A DNA stretch of 64,000 nt from Rhizomys pruinosus (GCA_009823505.1 VZQC01005680.1:6129889-6193888), one strand, 5' to 3'. Positions 46,512-58,669 are shown, counted from the first letter of the stretch. Notes: generated by a model not told the origin, from the sequence alone. Made by a program: numbers and translations.

Positions 46512-47586
46512 AAAGATGTCATGTTTTCCTTAAGGAAGTGCTGGAAGGTTCCCCCTTGTAATCCCAACCATCAATCCTGCACTTTTGCTCTACATTGGGG
46601 TCTTTCCCTCCCATGGTCCCCCAAAATGAAGTCCAGTAAGCACCCGTCCTGTCTTGATCCCCCTGCACTGGCCTCCGTGATACAGCCCAGGTAGTCCAAC
46701 AATGGCAGTCTACACTCTGACGAGGCTGACATCCTCTTAGTTGTTTAGTCTATAAGCTGGGTACTTCAGTGGTCCCCATCTGGCATTGAAGTTTTGGAGG
46801 ATTCTTGGAGAAACAAGAGTCCTCAGTCCGTATTAGGAGGTTAAAAAGCTGTGTCTCATGCCTTTGAGGAGTGCCAAAAGCGGTGGCAGCCACAGAGTAG
46901 ATGCACCTGCCAGTAAGAATTGCAGATAGGCCAAACAACAGTACTCTCTCTTTATTATTTTTGTCTTTTTTTACTAAGATCTCAAGTTCTATGTCTGCAG
47001 TACAATTTCTCTGGTCTTACTGATTATTTGTATCTGGTTGTACTTTCCTTTTGGATGCTTAAGGCCACACAGTTAGCCCAGATTAACCAAGGTTTTTGTT
47101 TTCTCAAGGTCAGTTGAGGATGTGGGCCTCAGGTGTCTCTCTGGGTGTATGTATGTATATATTTATGTATATGTATAACTAACTAACTAACTATATCATA
47201 TATATTATATATCAACTTATATTATATATTATATAATATAAAATTAAAATATTTAAGAAAAGAAGTTAAAATTTTTGGAAAAAAGACACTGAAAAAAAAA
47301 AACCTGGAGAGACTAGGAGATGCAGGACATGTATGGTGGAATGCAGGGACTTGGGGGGAATAGGGGGCATGGAAGGGGAAGCAACTCTAGATTTGATGGA
47401 GAAATGATATGTGACCTATGAAAAAAGTTTAATAATGGTAATAATAAAAAAAAAAGGAAAAAATGACATGTATGGCAGAATGCATGAGCTCTGATGGGGA
47501 GGGGGCAAGGAAGGGGAATTAGGTCTAAATTTGATTGAGAAATGTATGAAATACACAAAATTTCAATAAAAAAAAGAAAAACAAAA
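46512..47586 (+). mobile_element. 5'-truncated L1 insertion with 16-bp TSD
   Basis: The target duplication AAGAAGTACAATATTA is identical at 46496-46511 and 47587-47602, which fixes the borders. The insert holds L1 3' UTR sequence and two consecutive L1 3' termini (about 47300-47450 and 47460-47575). It ends at TATGAAATACACAAAATTTC, AATAAA and an A-rich tail. Confidence 0.88.
47145..47245. repeat. TA-rich low-complexity tract
   Basis: TATGTATATATT, AACT units and ATATATTATATA runs inside the L1 insertion. Confidence 0.85.
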
Positions 47587-50139
47587 AAGAAGTACAATAT
47601 TAGAGTAACGATGCAGATTCTGTGCAACTAGCGTTTACTCCTTCACCTTAGCCTCAAAGGCAGGTACTTCTTGTGTGAAAAACCACATCTGGGTTGAGGA
47701 GACCAGGGAAATGCTTTCTCCGAAAGCTTTCCGAGCAGCTGGTCGGTCCCTGCCTTCCCTCAGGGTCCGTACCGTCCTTGCTGACTGACACCTGCTCACC
47801 AAAATCATTTTCATGTACTTTACCTTTTTTCCATAAATCTGTCTAACAGGAAAATGGTGGGGAGATGAGAAGGTTGGAGGAGTCTGGAGAGCATGAGCAT
47901 TTCAGTGGAAGTGAGCCGGGCTATGTAAGAAAGGACGAAGCCAGGGAAATACTACCGATTCAGTCAGAAGGATGCTTCCTTGATGGGAAGCTCCTGACAA
48001 ACCCAGCTCCTAAACGTAACACGTCTTATACCATACACAAAAACCTAGCATTTACATAGTATGGCACCGACGATGTGGTTTACAGGGGAGACGATGGGCA
48101 TGTTAGCGGCAGAGTTGGTGTCTACTTTCCACAGGTCCCACTTTCTCCCTGGCCCCCCTTCTTCACACCCCGGCCAGGCAGTTGCTCAACATGCTTTTCA
48201 CAATGCTTTTCATGATGCTGCTCATGGCTCAGGGTAGTACTGAGATCTTTACATTCTCCTACTTGCAGGCAGTAGTGCCCTTTGCAATCTTGTTAAGGAT
48301 TCAAGCTAGCAACCTTCCCTGTCCCAATTGGTACACAGTCTGAACCACAGCCCAGGGACCTCTCTAGGTAGACAGTGCCCATTGAATAAACAAACTTGAC
48401 TCCTCTTGAATTTAAAGATTCTTTATGTGTCCCAAATATTATTAATCTTAAGTAGCATTATCCAAGTAATTTAGCATTTATTTTTTAATTTTCTTTGGAT
48501 TAGAGATTTATTTTCTAATTAGTTTCCCATTTATATTCTAAGTTATTCAAATATTCTCTTGTTCACTTCCCTTTAAATGGCCTGTTCTAAATCATTTTCT
48601 GATAAGGTATTCAGAGTAATTTCTTCCAGCTTCTTAATTGCAATTGTGTTATCATATCTCCTCAGACAGTTTTTTTAAATGGGTAATAATTGTAAAATTG
48701 GGGGATTTAAAGAAGACAAATGAGTATTCCAATCATTAATCAAACCTTTGATGACTAGGCTTATTACAGTAAAAGTTTTCTTGTATGTAACCATGTGTCT
48801 TATTAGAGAGTTGTAATTTAAATAAACATAATCTATTTTATTTCTGTGCTTCAATTGTGGTTATTTAAATTAAAAAAATCATTTTGTTGAGGAGATGAAA
48901 ATTATATTTAAATACCTTGTAAAAACTAAAGTGAAATGATTTGAAATTGATGTTCAAAAGCTTTCGTTTATTAGCAGCTCCAAATTTTTTGCAGCTTTCT
49001 GAAGGCTTTTGTTGAGTTTTGTCTTTGAGCAGATGTAATTATTGTGCATTTTTGGTCTTTTTTCCCTGCGCCCTCCTCAAATGAGCCTTGTGCCTTTTAG
49101 TTTGTGGGCAGTCTTGGCTTGGTCCTGTGACTCAGGGCTCTTCTTTAGTTGTTTATTATTTAGCATCACTCCCACTCAGCAGTGTTTTCTCCTGCTGGGA
49201 GACGGAATTCAATTTTCTGTGTGACGCTGTCACAGCCTTTCTTCTTCTATCTTTAGGGAGCTCAGCCGCAGAGTTGCAAAGTCTTGAAAATGCTGGATGG
49301 AGTGGGCTCCGGTTTAGAAGCATTGTTGCCTTCTGTGGGGGAATGTGGATTAAAAACCTCTTTGTTTTTTTTCCTTTTAAACCTGCACATTTGTTTCTGT
49401 ATGAGAAGATGGGGCAAGGATCCAGAGATTAATGACTAGAAAATAGATTCTTACTCCAAGGAAGAGCAGGAACCCCATGATAATGAACCAGCTGCTGTTT
49501 TGGCTAAAGGAAGTAAAGGGGGAAAGATTATAGAGCAACAGCATCTTGTGATCTAGGCAGTCAGCTTTGTGTAGAGGATGGAGGGAGGTTCTGAGAAGGG
49601 CCAGTGACTGTCTGGGCAGCTGTGAAGAGCACAAGGACAGGAGCTCCAGGCGAGTGATACACGAAGACCATACTGGGGCTGTGCAATGGACACAGGATTC
49701 TCAGTTACAATATAGGGGTCAATGACAGAACCAGATGGGTGTAGAGGCTCACCAAGAGATGAACAAAGCTGAACAGAAGCGCAAGGTTAAAACAGAGAAT
49801 AACGACAGAAGTGGGACTGGGGGCCCTTGAGGCTAAGCCTGTTGGTGTGTCTCCAGTGTGCATTTATCTATGTTGTACCTATGAATGCACATGGATATCA
49901 CATGTTATGTGAGAGGAAGAGGAGGGCTAGGAGGATGAAGGTGGAAAACAAAAACTTACAGCGAAAAATATGTTTTTGATGTGCAGCTTTCTGCATGTGG
50001 AAATATAATCAACTTTGAGATATGCTTTGGTTCTTAAAATTACCTAATTATCTTTGATTGTGCTATTTTCTTGAAAATAAACTTATCTACAAATTAGTTC
50101 AATAGTTTTGTACTTTATAATTTATTTTACTGGGGTGAG

Positions 50140-50560
50140 TGTTGTCCTGGAATCAGAGGGGATGTTTATTGTTTGGTTCATTTTGAGGGGAGACCCCAGC
50201 ATGCAGAAATATTCAGGACTCCTTTAAAGATAACTCAGGTTTTATTGTCGGGCACGGCAGTCTGGCATCTTGACTGGGAGCATGACAGCCAGCAGCAACA
50301 TGGCTGCTTTGGCAGGCTTTTAAGGGGAAAGTAGACAATATGGTGTGGACAATAGGGTGTGGGCTCTCTAGGTAAGTAGGCAATAGGGTGGCCATGCAAG
50401 GTTAAAGCAACCTTTTCCCATAGTGTAAGATGGTGGTCTGGGTCCAAGTTGACTGTGGTCTTACATTTACTAGAGCAGGCACATGAGGAAATTCTAATTC
50501 AGATCTCCTCCAAGATTCCTCTCCAAGATCCATTGGCTGGTTTGCTTTAGTTTGCATGGA
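50140..50560 (-). mobile_element. Solo LTR, antisense
   Basis: On the minus strand it carries GACAATAAAACCTGAG and a second AATAAA (complement at about 50166), and ends GGACAACA, the same ACAACA end as the LTR at 51500. The 5' border near 50560 is provisional and no internal genes are present. Confidence 0.6.
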
Positions 50561-50775
50561 GGCAGCAAGTCTCACACTTGGGGATTCAAGCCCCCTCACT
50601 TTATAGCTGATAAATAAAAGGAATAGGAGAAGATCACAGGGTCTCAGCATCTCCTTGAAGGCATGCAATAATAACCTAAAGACCCCCACTAGGCACCACC
50701 TCCCAGTATTGCCGCTTTGGAAACCAAGCTTCTTTAATATGTGGACTTCAGTAGATACTTAAGATCGAGACTGTA
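50560..50775 (-). mobile_element. LTR-like medium-reiterated repeat, antisense fragment
   Basis: CACCACCTCCCAGTATTGCC and GGAAACCAAGCTTCTTTAATATG match the right part of the family. The left part appears displaced by the adjacent LTR. Confidence 0.5.
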
Positions 50776-51499
50776 GCAGGGTTAATTTTTGTATCTGTGA
50801 TTTATGTTTGTAACAAGAACAGTTTATGCTAGAGAAAAATAGTCTTTGTAATGGAGAGAAGCTTACCTAAGTTTTGAGAGTGATCAGAACTGGGATTCAC
50901 CATTTATCAACTTTACAATTTGTTCAAATTACATTAGATTTCTTAGACCCAGTTCCTCTTTGAAACACCTTAATTGTACATTTCAAGAGAACTGTAAGAA
51001 ATAGCAATACTTTATACTAGATTTGTCATAGAGAAAGCTGCATGTAATAAACACCAAAGTAATGGCAAATATTAATACTGTAATTATTGCATATATCTAG
51101 GAGAAACCTCTTAAGTCAAACCACTTCCTCTTCCCTCCTTTCTTCCTTACTTGTGTCTGTGTTTTTGCCTGTTAAGTCAAAAATTGACCAAGCATAGAGA
51201 AAAGATAGTTGTTAATCAAACTTGATTTTGTTGTGTGAATTGTTCAAACATAAACTTTAAAATTGCTTTGTCTGTTTTCAGTGTGTAACTGACTATCAAA
51301 TTGTGGGAATAGAATAGAGTTCTGTCTTTCATTAATTTGTATTTTATAGGACACTTTTCTTACTTTGTTGGAAGTGTCCTAAATTTCTGTAGTATCAGAT
51401 GTGTGTGCTTAAGTAATTGCAAAAAAAAAAAAAACCATCTCAAGTTCAATGTCAATTAAGAGCTATTATAAGTTTTAATTTGTAAAGATCCCAGAGATG

Positions 51500-51817
51500 T
51501 GTTGTACTCAATCCCCCAGGCCTGCTGGGGAATTTCGAGGTCTGACCAAAGGAACAGGGGTGAGAGGTGCAGAGCCAAGACACAGACCCTGGGAGTCGGG
51601 CGAACACAGGCAGAGGGCGAGCTGTCGTGGACTTGTTTATTGGGGGTGGGGTTAGGGGTTATGTACTGTTCGCATCCCCCTCCCCCCCTCCTCTTGTCTC
51701 CTTCTGATTGGCCCAGGTCTGCAACTCAGCTGCTTGTATGGTCTCAGCTGCCTAGGGCAGGTTAGGTTGAGGGACAAGCTTTGCGCATGCGTAATTCTCA
51801 GCATACTGTCTACTACA
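51500..51817 (-). mobile_element. Compact solo LTR with clear U3/R signals, antisense
   Basis: On the minus strand it reads TGTAGTAGACAG ... GAGTACAACA (318 bp). It contains GGGCCAATCAGAAGG (CCAAT box), a G-rich stretch and CCCAATAAACAAGTCC (polyadenylation signal). It starts and ends TG...CA, as LTRs do. ATGTG occurs on both sides (51497-51501 and 51818-51822) but overlaps the left border. No retroviral coding sequence is present. Confidence 0.75.
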
Positions 51818-51854
51818 ATGTGTATGCATATTAGTACTATTCCTGTGTTTGATG

Positions 51855-51995
51855 CTCAGTCTTAATTGTCAACTTGAAAAAATCTGGAATCACCTGGGAT
51901 AAGGGCCTCTGGGAATGCCTGCGAGGGGTTACTTACATTAACTGAGCCACTGTAGGAGGTACAATTCCCTGAGACGATGTGAAAATCTGCATGTT
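51855..51995 (+). mobile_element. Unnamed dispersed repeat fragment
   Basis: TTAATTGTCAACTTGAAAAAATC and GGAATCACCTGGGATAAGGGCC recall a widespread mammalian repeat of the TTGACACAATCTAGAATCACC type. Family not assigned. Confidence 0.45.
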
Positions 51996-52194
51996 CTACA
52001 AAGGCGGAGGTAGAAAAGTTCTGGTATCATTTCGTCATGTGCCTTGCATAAACTTGTGAACCTTACATATAACAGAAGTTTAATAAGTATTTAGCTAAAC
52101 CACTTTCTTACACTCATGCTCTGCAAATATCTCCAGAAATATATTGGTTTATTACAAAGAAACAGGGTTTTCCCAGTGGGACATGGCTTGTTTC

Positions 52195-52287
52195 TTTGTA
52201 AAGGGAAAAATGCCTGATCTGAATTGGAAAATGATGTACGAAATGCACAAAGCATCAATAAAAAAATTAAATTAAAAAAAAAAAAGA
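52195..52287 (+). mobile_element. Short L1 3' end, sense
   Basis: GATGTACGAAATGCACAAAGC then ATCAATAAAAAAATT and a poly-A tail, the typical rodent L1 terminus. Confidence 0.7.
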
Positions 52288-52949
52288 AATTCTATAGGTA
52301 GAGCAAAAGCTGTGCAGACTAAAACTCCTCTGGATGGAAAGGCTTAGAAATGATTTGGCCAGTGAGAAATTTGGACAAATGAATGGATTTTCATAAAAGC
52401 AGCTTCTAATACACTGTCAGCGACAAGTTCCATCTGGTTAGTCTGCAGTTCTGCAGATGTGGGACGTTTCCTTTGCTCTTACGTGTAGCTCCTCAGGGAT
52501 GCCAGTGCAGGAAAGAAAAGCATGTGATGTTGCTATACTAAGAAAATAACAATCCGGGTCAGATTTTTCTTTTTACACTTCTCTGTCACATACAATTGGC
52601 ATTTAGTGGGTGTCTTAGGGATTTCTGTGAAAAGTTATTTTACCTAAGCAATCTTTATTGGGGACTAATGCTGTAGAAGCTGTTAGAACCAAGTGTGAAT
52701 GGTGAAAATGCAGGATTTTTCTTGATTTTGGTCAGTTCACCATTTACCTAGTAAACAAATAGCTGCATAAAAAGCTATAATTACATATTTATATAAGTCA
52801 TGTGGAAATTAGATTATTAGTTTACCCTAGAATATACTGGCTATTTTTAGTATTCTGAGTTGTTGTCATAAACATGGAAGAGAATTCAGGACTTTTGTTC
52901 AAAATGTTCATTCACTTTGTTTTGATGAATGTGTATTGTTAATGAAAAC

Positions 52950-53965
52950 AGAGTTTGGACCACAGAAATGGGAAAAATGGACAATTGAAAAATACGTTCT
53001 CAAGGAGAAAGAAAACAAATGACCCACTCAATAGATGGAGCAAAGAGCTGAACAGAGACTTCACATGTGAGGAACTAGAGATGACTGAGAAGCATCTTAA
53101 GAAGTGTTCAACATCGCTAATAATTAGGGAAATGCAAATTAAAACCACTTTAAGATATCATCTTACTCCAATAAGACTGGCTAGGATCAAGAAAACAAAT
53201 GACACCAAGTGCTGGAGAGGTTGTGGGGAAAGGGGAATACTCATCCACTACAGCCACTATGGAAAGCAGTGTGGAGAACCCTTGGAAGACTTGGAATGAA
53301 CTTGCCACCTGACCCAGCCATACCACTCCTGGGTATGTACCCACAAGACTCATCTTACCACAGAAATACATGCACAGCCATGTTTATTGCAGCTCTCTTC
53401 ACAATAGCAAGGAGCTGGAACCAACCCAAGTGCCCCTCAACTGATGAGTGGATAGAGAAAATGTGGTACATCTACACAACGGAGTTCTATGCAGCAGTAA
53501 AGAAAAATGACATCATGAACTTTGCATGTAAATGGATAGAACTAGAAGATGTTAAGTGAAGTAACACAGTCTCAGAAATGACGAATGGTATCCCTCATCT
53601 GTGGATGCTAGCACCAATTACCTAGTAGTAAGTATTTCTTATGCATGGCCCCTTGAGCTTTTGTCCAAGTAGTTAGGAGTGGCGCATATTGGAAAAGAAT
53701 AACAACAACAACAACAACAACAACAAAAAACAAAAACAACAGCAGAAATGACTGCATCAAAGAACTGACTGAAATGGTGAACTTCTGCTTAAAACAGTCA
53801 ACTTCTGTATCGAGAATTTTGAGAAAGACTGAGAAAAAGATGAAAAACATGTTTGGCAGAATGCATGAGCTCTGGTGGGGTGGGGAGGTAGGGAGGGGAA
53901 CACGGGTCTAGATTTGATTTGTAACATAATCTTGTACAAATATATATATAACAAAAAGAAAATAT
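52950..53965 (+). mobile_element. 5'-truncated L1: ORF2 C-terminus and 3' UTR
   Basis: Two overlapping frames (52955-53299 and 53209-53559) encode the L1 ORF2 C-terminal region, with CWRGCGERGILIH, most of the Cys/His knuckle, followed by AKN-like and WYIYTTEFYAAVKKNDI blocks. One frameshift lies between about 53210 and 53290. A (CAA)n run sits at 53700-53730. The 3' terminus has CAGAATGCATGAGCTCTGG at 53855-53875. The open length suggests a fairly young copy. Confidence 0.85.
53698..53732. repeat. (AAC)n microsatellite in L1 3' UTR
   Basis: About nine AAC units. Confidence 0.9.
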
Positions 53966-55383
53966 GTTAAGTTTAATTTCACAAGGATAGGTTGTAGTGG
54001 TAGCTAAAGGTTTCAAAAGTGCCCTTCAAGTTTCTCTGTGAATAACTGGATGTAGGCATTCTGATAAGAGAAATAGCTACAGTTTGGGCCTGGGCACACT
54101 GATTGGCAAGCTGTGGGCTCAGGAGGGGCATGCTGGGGTGCTGGGGGTGGAGGTGTTCCTGCCCAGAGGGGAGGGGTTTGCAAGGTGTTTTAGCTTCCCT
54201 TACTGGTACAACTTTGTTGCCTTTAAAATCCTACTGCCAGCATCATGTCCGAAGGAAACAAGATGTGAAGTGTTATTTCAGAGGATGGACTGTAAATTAT
54301 TTAATCCACATCTTTATGGACTGAGTTCCTGGTTCAGTTGGCTTTCATATCATATGAATTTCTAAAATGTTACAATTTTACTAGTGTTCAGTGGTCATGG
54401 TAGATAAAGTTTAGACCAACTTTGGTTTCCTCCTCATGGAAAATCATACCTTTTCTTCAGTCCCACCTTCTTGTATAACTGAATTTGATGATTGTAGGAT
54501 CCAAACTACAAGTAGAACTTTAGTTCAATGGTTGAGCAAACTTAAAAGGTAAGGAACATGATGGGCCAACCTTGGAACATAAGCCTTGTTTCAACCTTGT
54601 AACAGAAGATACAGATTCATAAACTCACTACTTCTTAAGAAAATTTGGAAGCAAACTGGTTAAGCATTGATTACTTACAGTTTAGCCAAACCTGGGAGAG
54701 GAAGACTCTCCTTTCTCTCTACCCCTTTGGTAGTGGTTGTACAGTTTTATAGCACAGATGAAACCAAGTCAGGAAATGGGTATGTGGTAATTTCTCAGAA
54801 CTGGAAAATCTGTTCCCCATGTTAGAAGCTTCTCCTCTGGCTGTACCACACTTCAGCCATTCTCTTATTCCAGTATGAGATTCCCATGGAAATGTCAGTT
54901 TTCTGGACTCTGTTGTTTCAATAGTCTGAGAGCCGGAGGTTGGGGGTGTGGCACAAATAAATGTCTCCTTAGATGAGCTCCTCTTTGGCCATGATATTGC
55001 AACCTTTGTCTGAACCACAGCCAGGTGATGAAAGGAATGTTTGCAAGAAGCAGCAGCCTCTGTCCTTCAGTTGGCTGTAGTCATTGGGCACCTGAAAGGG
55101 AGCCATGGATTGTTTTGAACTCGGTTGCTGAGTGGATGGAGTTCTCATGCACAGTCTGTTGCTTTGTTACTCACCTGGGGCTTAGGAGCACCTCTAACCC
55201 CCCCCCCCAGACCCCTGTGGCCCAGGGAGCAATTGCCATTAATCCTATTTATCAGAGGAAGCAACTGAGACAAGGGCTCTGAAGAGACCAAGGTACAGAG
55301 AGATGGCTTTTGGCTTCTGAGCTCATGTGCTTAACCACCACAATACATAGCCTTCAACAAATCATAGCTTGATTTATATTTTA

Positions 55384-55633
55384 TTTTTAAAAAAAAATTT
55401 TTAATTTTATTTTTGTATGTGTATGAATGTACTGTCTGCATGTAGGTTTGTGCACCCGTGTCGTGCAATGCCGTGGAGGTCAGAAGAGGGTCTCGGATTC
55501 CCCTGGAACTGGAGTTCTCCTGGAATTGGAGTTACAGACGGTTCTCAGCCGCCATGTGGGTGCTGGGGATCGAACCCGGGTCCTCTGCAAGAGCAGTCGG
55601 TACTCTTAACCGCTAGGCTATCTCTCCAGCCCC
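55384..55633 (-). mobile_element. Young B3-type SINE with 9-bp TSD
   Basis: Duplication-subfamily copy. Flanks TATATTTTA at 55375-55383 and 55634-55642 are identical. Confidence 0.9.
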
Positions 55634-55867
55634 TATATTTTAAAAGAGGTTGTAAAGCCTCATTTTTATTTTGGGCCTGTAAATGTTTTTGTTGGAAAAC
55701 CAAAGACCTCTGTAGTGTGAGAAGTTTAAGGTGTATTGATTTGGACTCTTGCCTCCTTCCTCCTTCCCTCCTGTCTCACCACACTCTTCCTCAAATGCAA
55801 CCTATTTTCTTACCTTTTCTCATGCTAAGCAGGGCTCATCCACACAAAATTGCCACAGTGTCTCGTA

Positions 55868-55887
55868 AGTGTGTGTGTGTGTGTGTG

Positions 55888-55933
<46 letters not shown>
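55868..55933. repeat. (GT)n(CTGT)n compound microsatellite
   Basis: About 11 GT units followed by about 10 CTGT units. Confidence 0.94.
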
Positions 55934-56754
55934 CAGGAAGATTAGAAGGCTGAAAGGAGTTAATCCACATTGTATTTTCAGATGAATCAAACAAAGACCA
56001 CAGAATCTTCCTCCAGCTGTGACATCGGTCCTTTCAATCGTGGTGACACAGGAGCTGCCTGTGCCCTCTCTGCTCATCATTTTCTCATTTCAGTGCTACC
56101 GGCTACCTTGCCTGCCTCTTACGAGCTTGCTATGCCAGGAAAGGATGGTGTTCGTGTCAAAATTTATTGAACAATAAATTTACAAGGTTCAATGCCAACA
56201 ATATACAGACAGTCCTGGTAATTTTGCCAAGGTGAAGGCAGGTTCTTTTATTTCAATATTCAATAATATCAAATTCCATATCACACAACACACAGTAATA
56301 TGTCTCTGTATCTATCTGCATAGATGTGGTTTACAGGATGAATGTCATTAGAGAGGCTGAAGCAGAGGTTAAGAGGTTTCCCAAGTACACTGAGAGAGAG
56401 TGTAACAATAGTGAATGGACCAGTGCAGGAGGGAGCTGCTGGAGTCAGGGCACAGCCTGGTATCAACTACCACACACTTATGAATCTTTTTCAAAGTACC
56501 CACTGTGCAGCTCAGATCATTTTCCTTGGAGAAGGAGGATGAGACATGCTGCTATTTTTATAATATTAAATAAAAAGTCTTTATATATTTAGTCTTCATT
56601 AGGTCATAGTGCTGCTCTGGTTTATGTAGAATCATAATGTATCAGAGTACCTGGGAATATATTCAGCAAATGAAAACCTTGGGTAATCCACATGGACTTC
56701 TTTGAGAGCAGCATTGACTGGACCCTCTGTAATCACAGAAACAGCAGTTGGATA

Positions 56755-56771
56755 TTCTCTCTCTCTCTGTC

Positions 56772-56803
<32 letters not shown>

Positions 56804-56808
56804 AGTCA
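56755..56808. repeat. (CT)n with GTCT interruptions
   Basis: CTCTCTCTGTCTCTCTCTC-type tract. Confidence 0.92.
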
Positions 56809-57437
56809 GTTCTGGGGAAGGATTCCAAACACACAGCTGCTTAGGAAGCTGGCATTTCCAAATAAGACTCCATTCCAGTGCAGTTTTTTAGTCATCTGTG
56901 CTGTTTTTGTTAATAAATACTTGATGTGCAGCTGACAGCATTAGCTTCTTTTAGCATTGTGGTGAAGATCCTATCTCCTCTTCTGCTTAGAATACCTTTG
57001 TTGTAACTTCTCTATTTCCTTAAGCACATTCTCCAGCACAAACCCAAAGTGTGTATGCAGCAGGACAAGTGATCGTTGTTCCTCCGCCATCTTCATTCCT
57101 CTGTGAAGATAACAAGTGTACTAGCACAAAGCGCCTGAGCTTCCTTCTAGCACAGCGCTAAGGCTGAAGGCTCCCCTGCCGTGATGTCATATGACAGTTG
57201 CAGAAAGACAAAAGGAGGTTGCTATTGTACAGGTCTGTTGTGTCTTATGAATGATAGTAATTCAAAATGTGGTTACTGAAGTGACTATTTTAGAGTGATA
57301 GGCATGCTTAAATTATGGATTTTTATATAATTTTAATTGAATTTTTCAAATTTTATAAAATGTTTTTCATATTTGGATCCCCTCGCCTATATGCACCACT
57401 TTTATCACCCCATAAACTGCAGATTCGTGTATCTAAT

Positions 57438-57442
57438 CTATC

Positions 57443-57490
<48 letters not shown>
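57438..57490. repeat. (TCTA)n microsatellite
   Basis: About 13 ATCT units inside the L1 3' UTR. Confidence 0.94.
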
Positions 57491-57491
<1 letters not shown>

Positions 57492-57894
57492 GATATATTA
57501 AGGCCTGTGGGGTCAAATTTGTGTTCCCTAATGCCCCATTGTGTGGGTCCATCTGCTGGAGTCTGGCCAGCCTATTGAGAGTCACACACTTGAAGACTGA
57601 TACATCCCTTCCCCATGGCCCTGGGTGGTCATTTGTCCCTCAGGCAGGTTTGGGGTTTTTCACTCACTTCCCCATGTCTCTGCTGGGATTTTGCCTGGCT
57701 TGAGTGTACAACAGACTTGTGCATGGTGCCACTATGGCTGTGAGTTCACACGAGTAGCTGCCCAGGTTTCTGGAAAACTGTGTTTCCTCGTGATTATCAT
57801 AATTTTTCCTTTTCTTCTGAAACGGTCAGTTTGATATAGGTGTTCTGTTTAGGAGAAAGCACTCTATTGGGTTTTTAAATTTTTATTATTTTTT

Positions 57895-58130
57895 TAATTT
57901 TTAAAAAATTTTATTTATTTCTATATGTGTATGAATGTACTGTCTGCATGCAGGTTTGTGCACCTGTGCCGCGGAGGTCAGAAGAGGGCATCGGATTCCC
58001 CTGGAACCGGAGTTCTCCTGGAATTGGAGTTTCAGACGGTTCTCAGCCTCCATGTGGGTGCTGGGGATTGAACCTGGGTCCTCTGTAAGAGCAGTCGGCG
58101 CTCTTAACCGCTAGGCCATCTCTCCAGCCC
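57895..58130 (-). mobile_element. Young B3-type SINE nested in another SINE's tail
   Basis: A duplication-subfamily copy with a 13-base deletion around the GTGCACC..GCGG block. It sits in the A-rich tail of the SINE at 58131-58346. Confidence 0.87.
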
Positions 58131-58346
58131 CTTATTTATTTTTTTTATGTGTATGAATGTACTGTCTGCATGTAGGTTGGTACGCCTGTGTTGTGCAATG
58201 CTGCAGAGGTCAGAAGAGGGTGTCAGATTCCCCTGGAACTGGAGTTAAGACAGTTCTTAGCCACCATGTGGGTTCTGGGAATTGAACCTAGGTCCTCTGC
58301 AAGAGCAGTTGGTGCTCTTAACTGCTGAGCCATCTCTCCAGCCCCA
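58131..58346 (-). mobile_element. B3 SINE without the duplication, host of a nested copy
   Basis: Single CCCTGGAACTGGAGTTAAG module. Outer flanks TCTATTGGGTTTTTA at 57863-57877 and TCTATTGAGTTTTTA at 58347-58361 are a 15-bp target duplication with one change, enclosing both SINEs. Confidence 0.88.
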
Positions 58347-58435
58347 TCTATTGAGTTTTTATTATAAGCTTATGGTATCTAGTAAGGGTAATAGCTCCCT
58401 GTTTATTATAAGTTAACTCATTTTAATATCTTTTT

Positions 58436-58669
58436 TTAAAAATTTATTTCCATATGTGCATGAATGTATTGTCTGCATGCAAGTCTGTGCACCCGTGACG
58501 TGCAACGCCGCGGAGGTCAGAAGAGGGTGTCGGACTCCCCTGGAACTGGAGCTCTCCTGGAATTGGAGTTTCAGATGGCTCTCGGCCGCCATGTGGGTGC
58601 TGGGGATCGAACCCGGGTCCTCTGCAAGAGCGGTGGGCACTCTTAACTGCTAGGCCATCTCTCCAGCCC
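58436..58669 (-). mobile_element. Young B3-type SINE with 11-bp TSD
   Basis: Duplication-subfamily copy. Flanks AATATCTTTTT at 58425-58435 and 58670-58680 are identical. Confidence 0.92.

Noticed and set aside
52955..53559. Two overlapping frames of about 115 codons with a Cys/His motif
   Set aside because: Real homology, but to the L1 ORF2 C-terminus. The copy is 5'-truncated and frameshifted, so it is listed as a mobile element and not as a gene.
55417..55953. 178-codon open frame
   Set aside because: It is the antisense strand of a young SINE read into unique sequence and a (GT)(CTGT) microsatellite, giving CVCVCV and SVCL repeats. No coding features.
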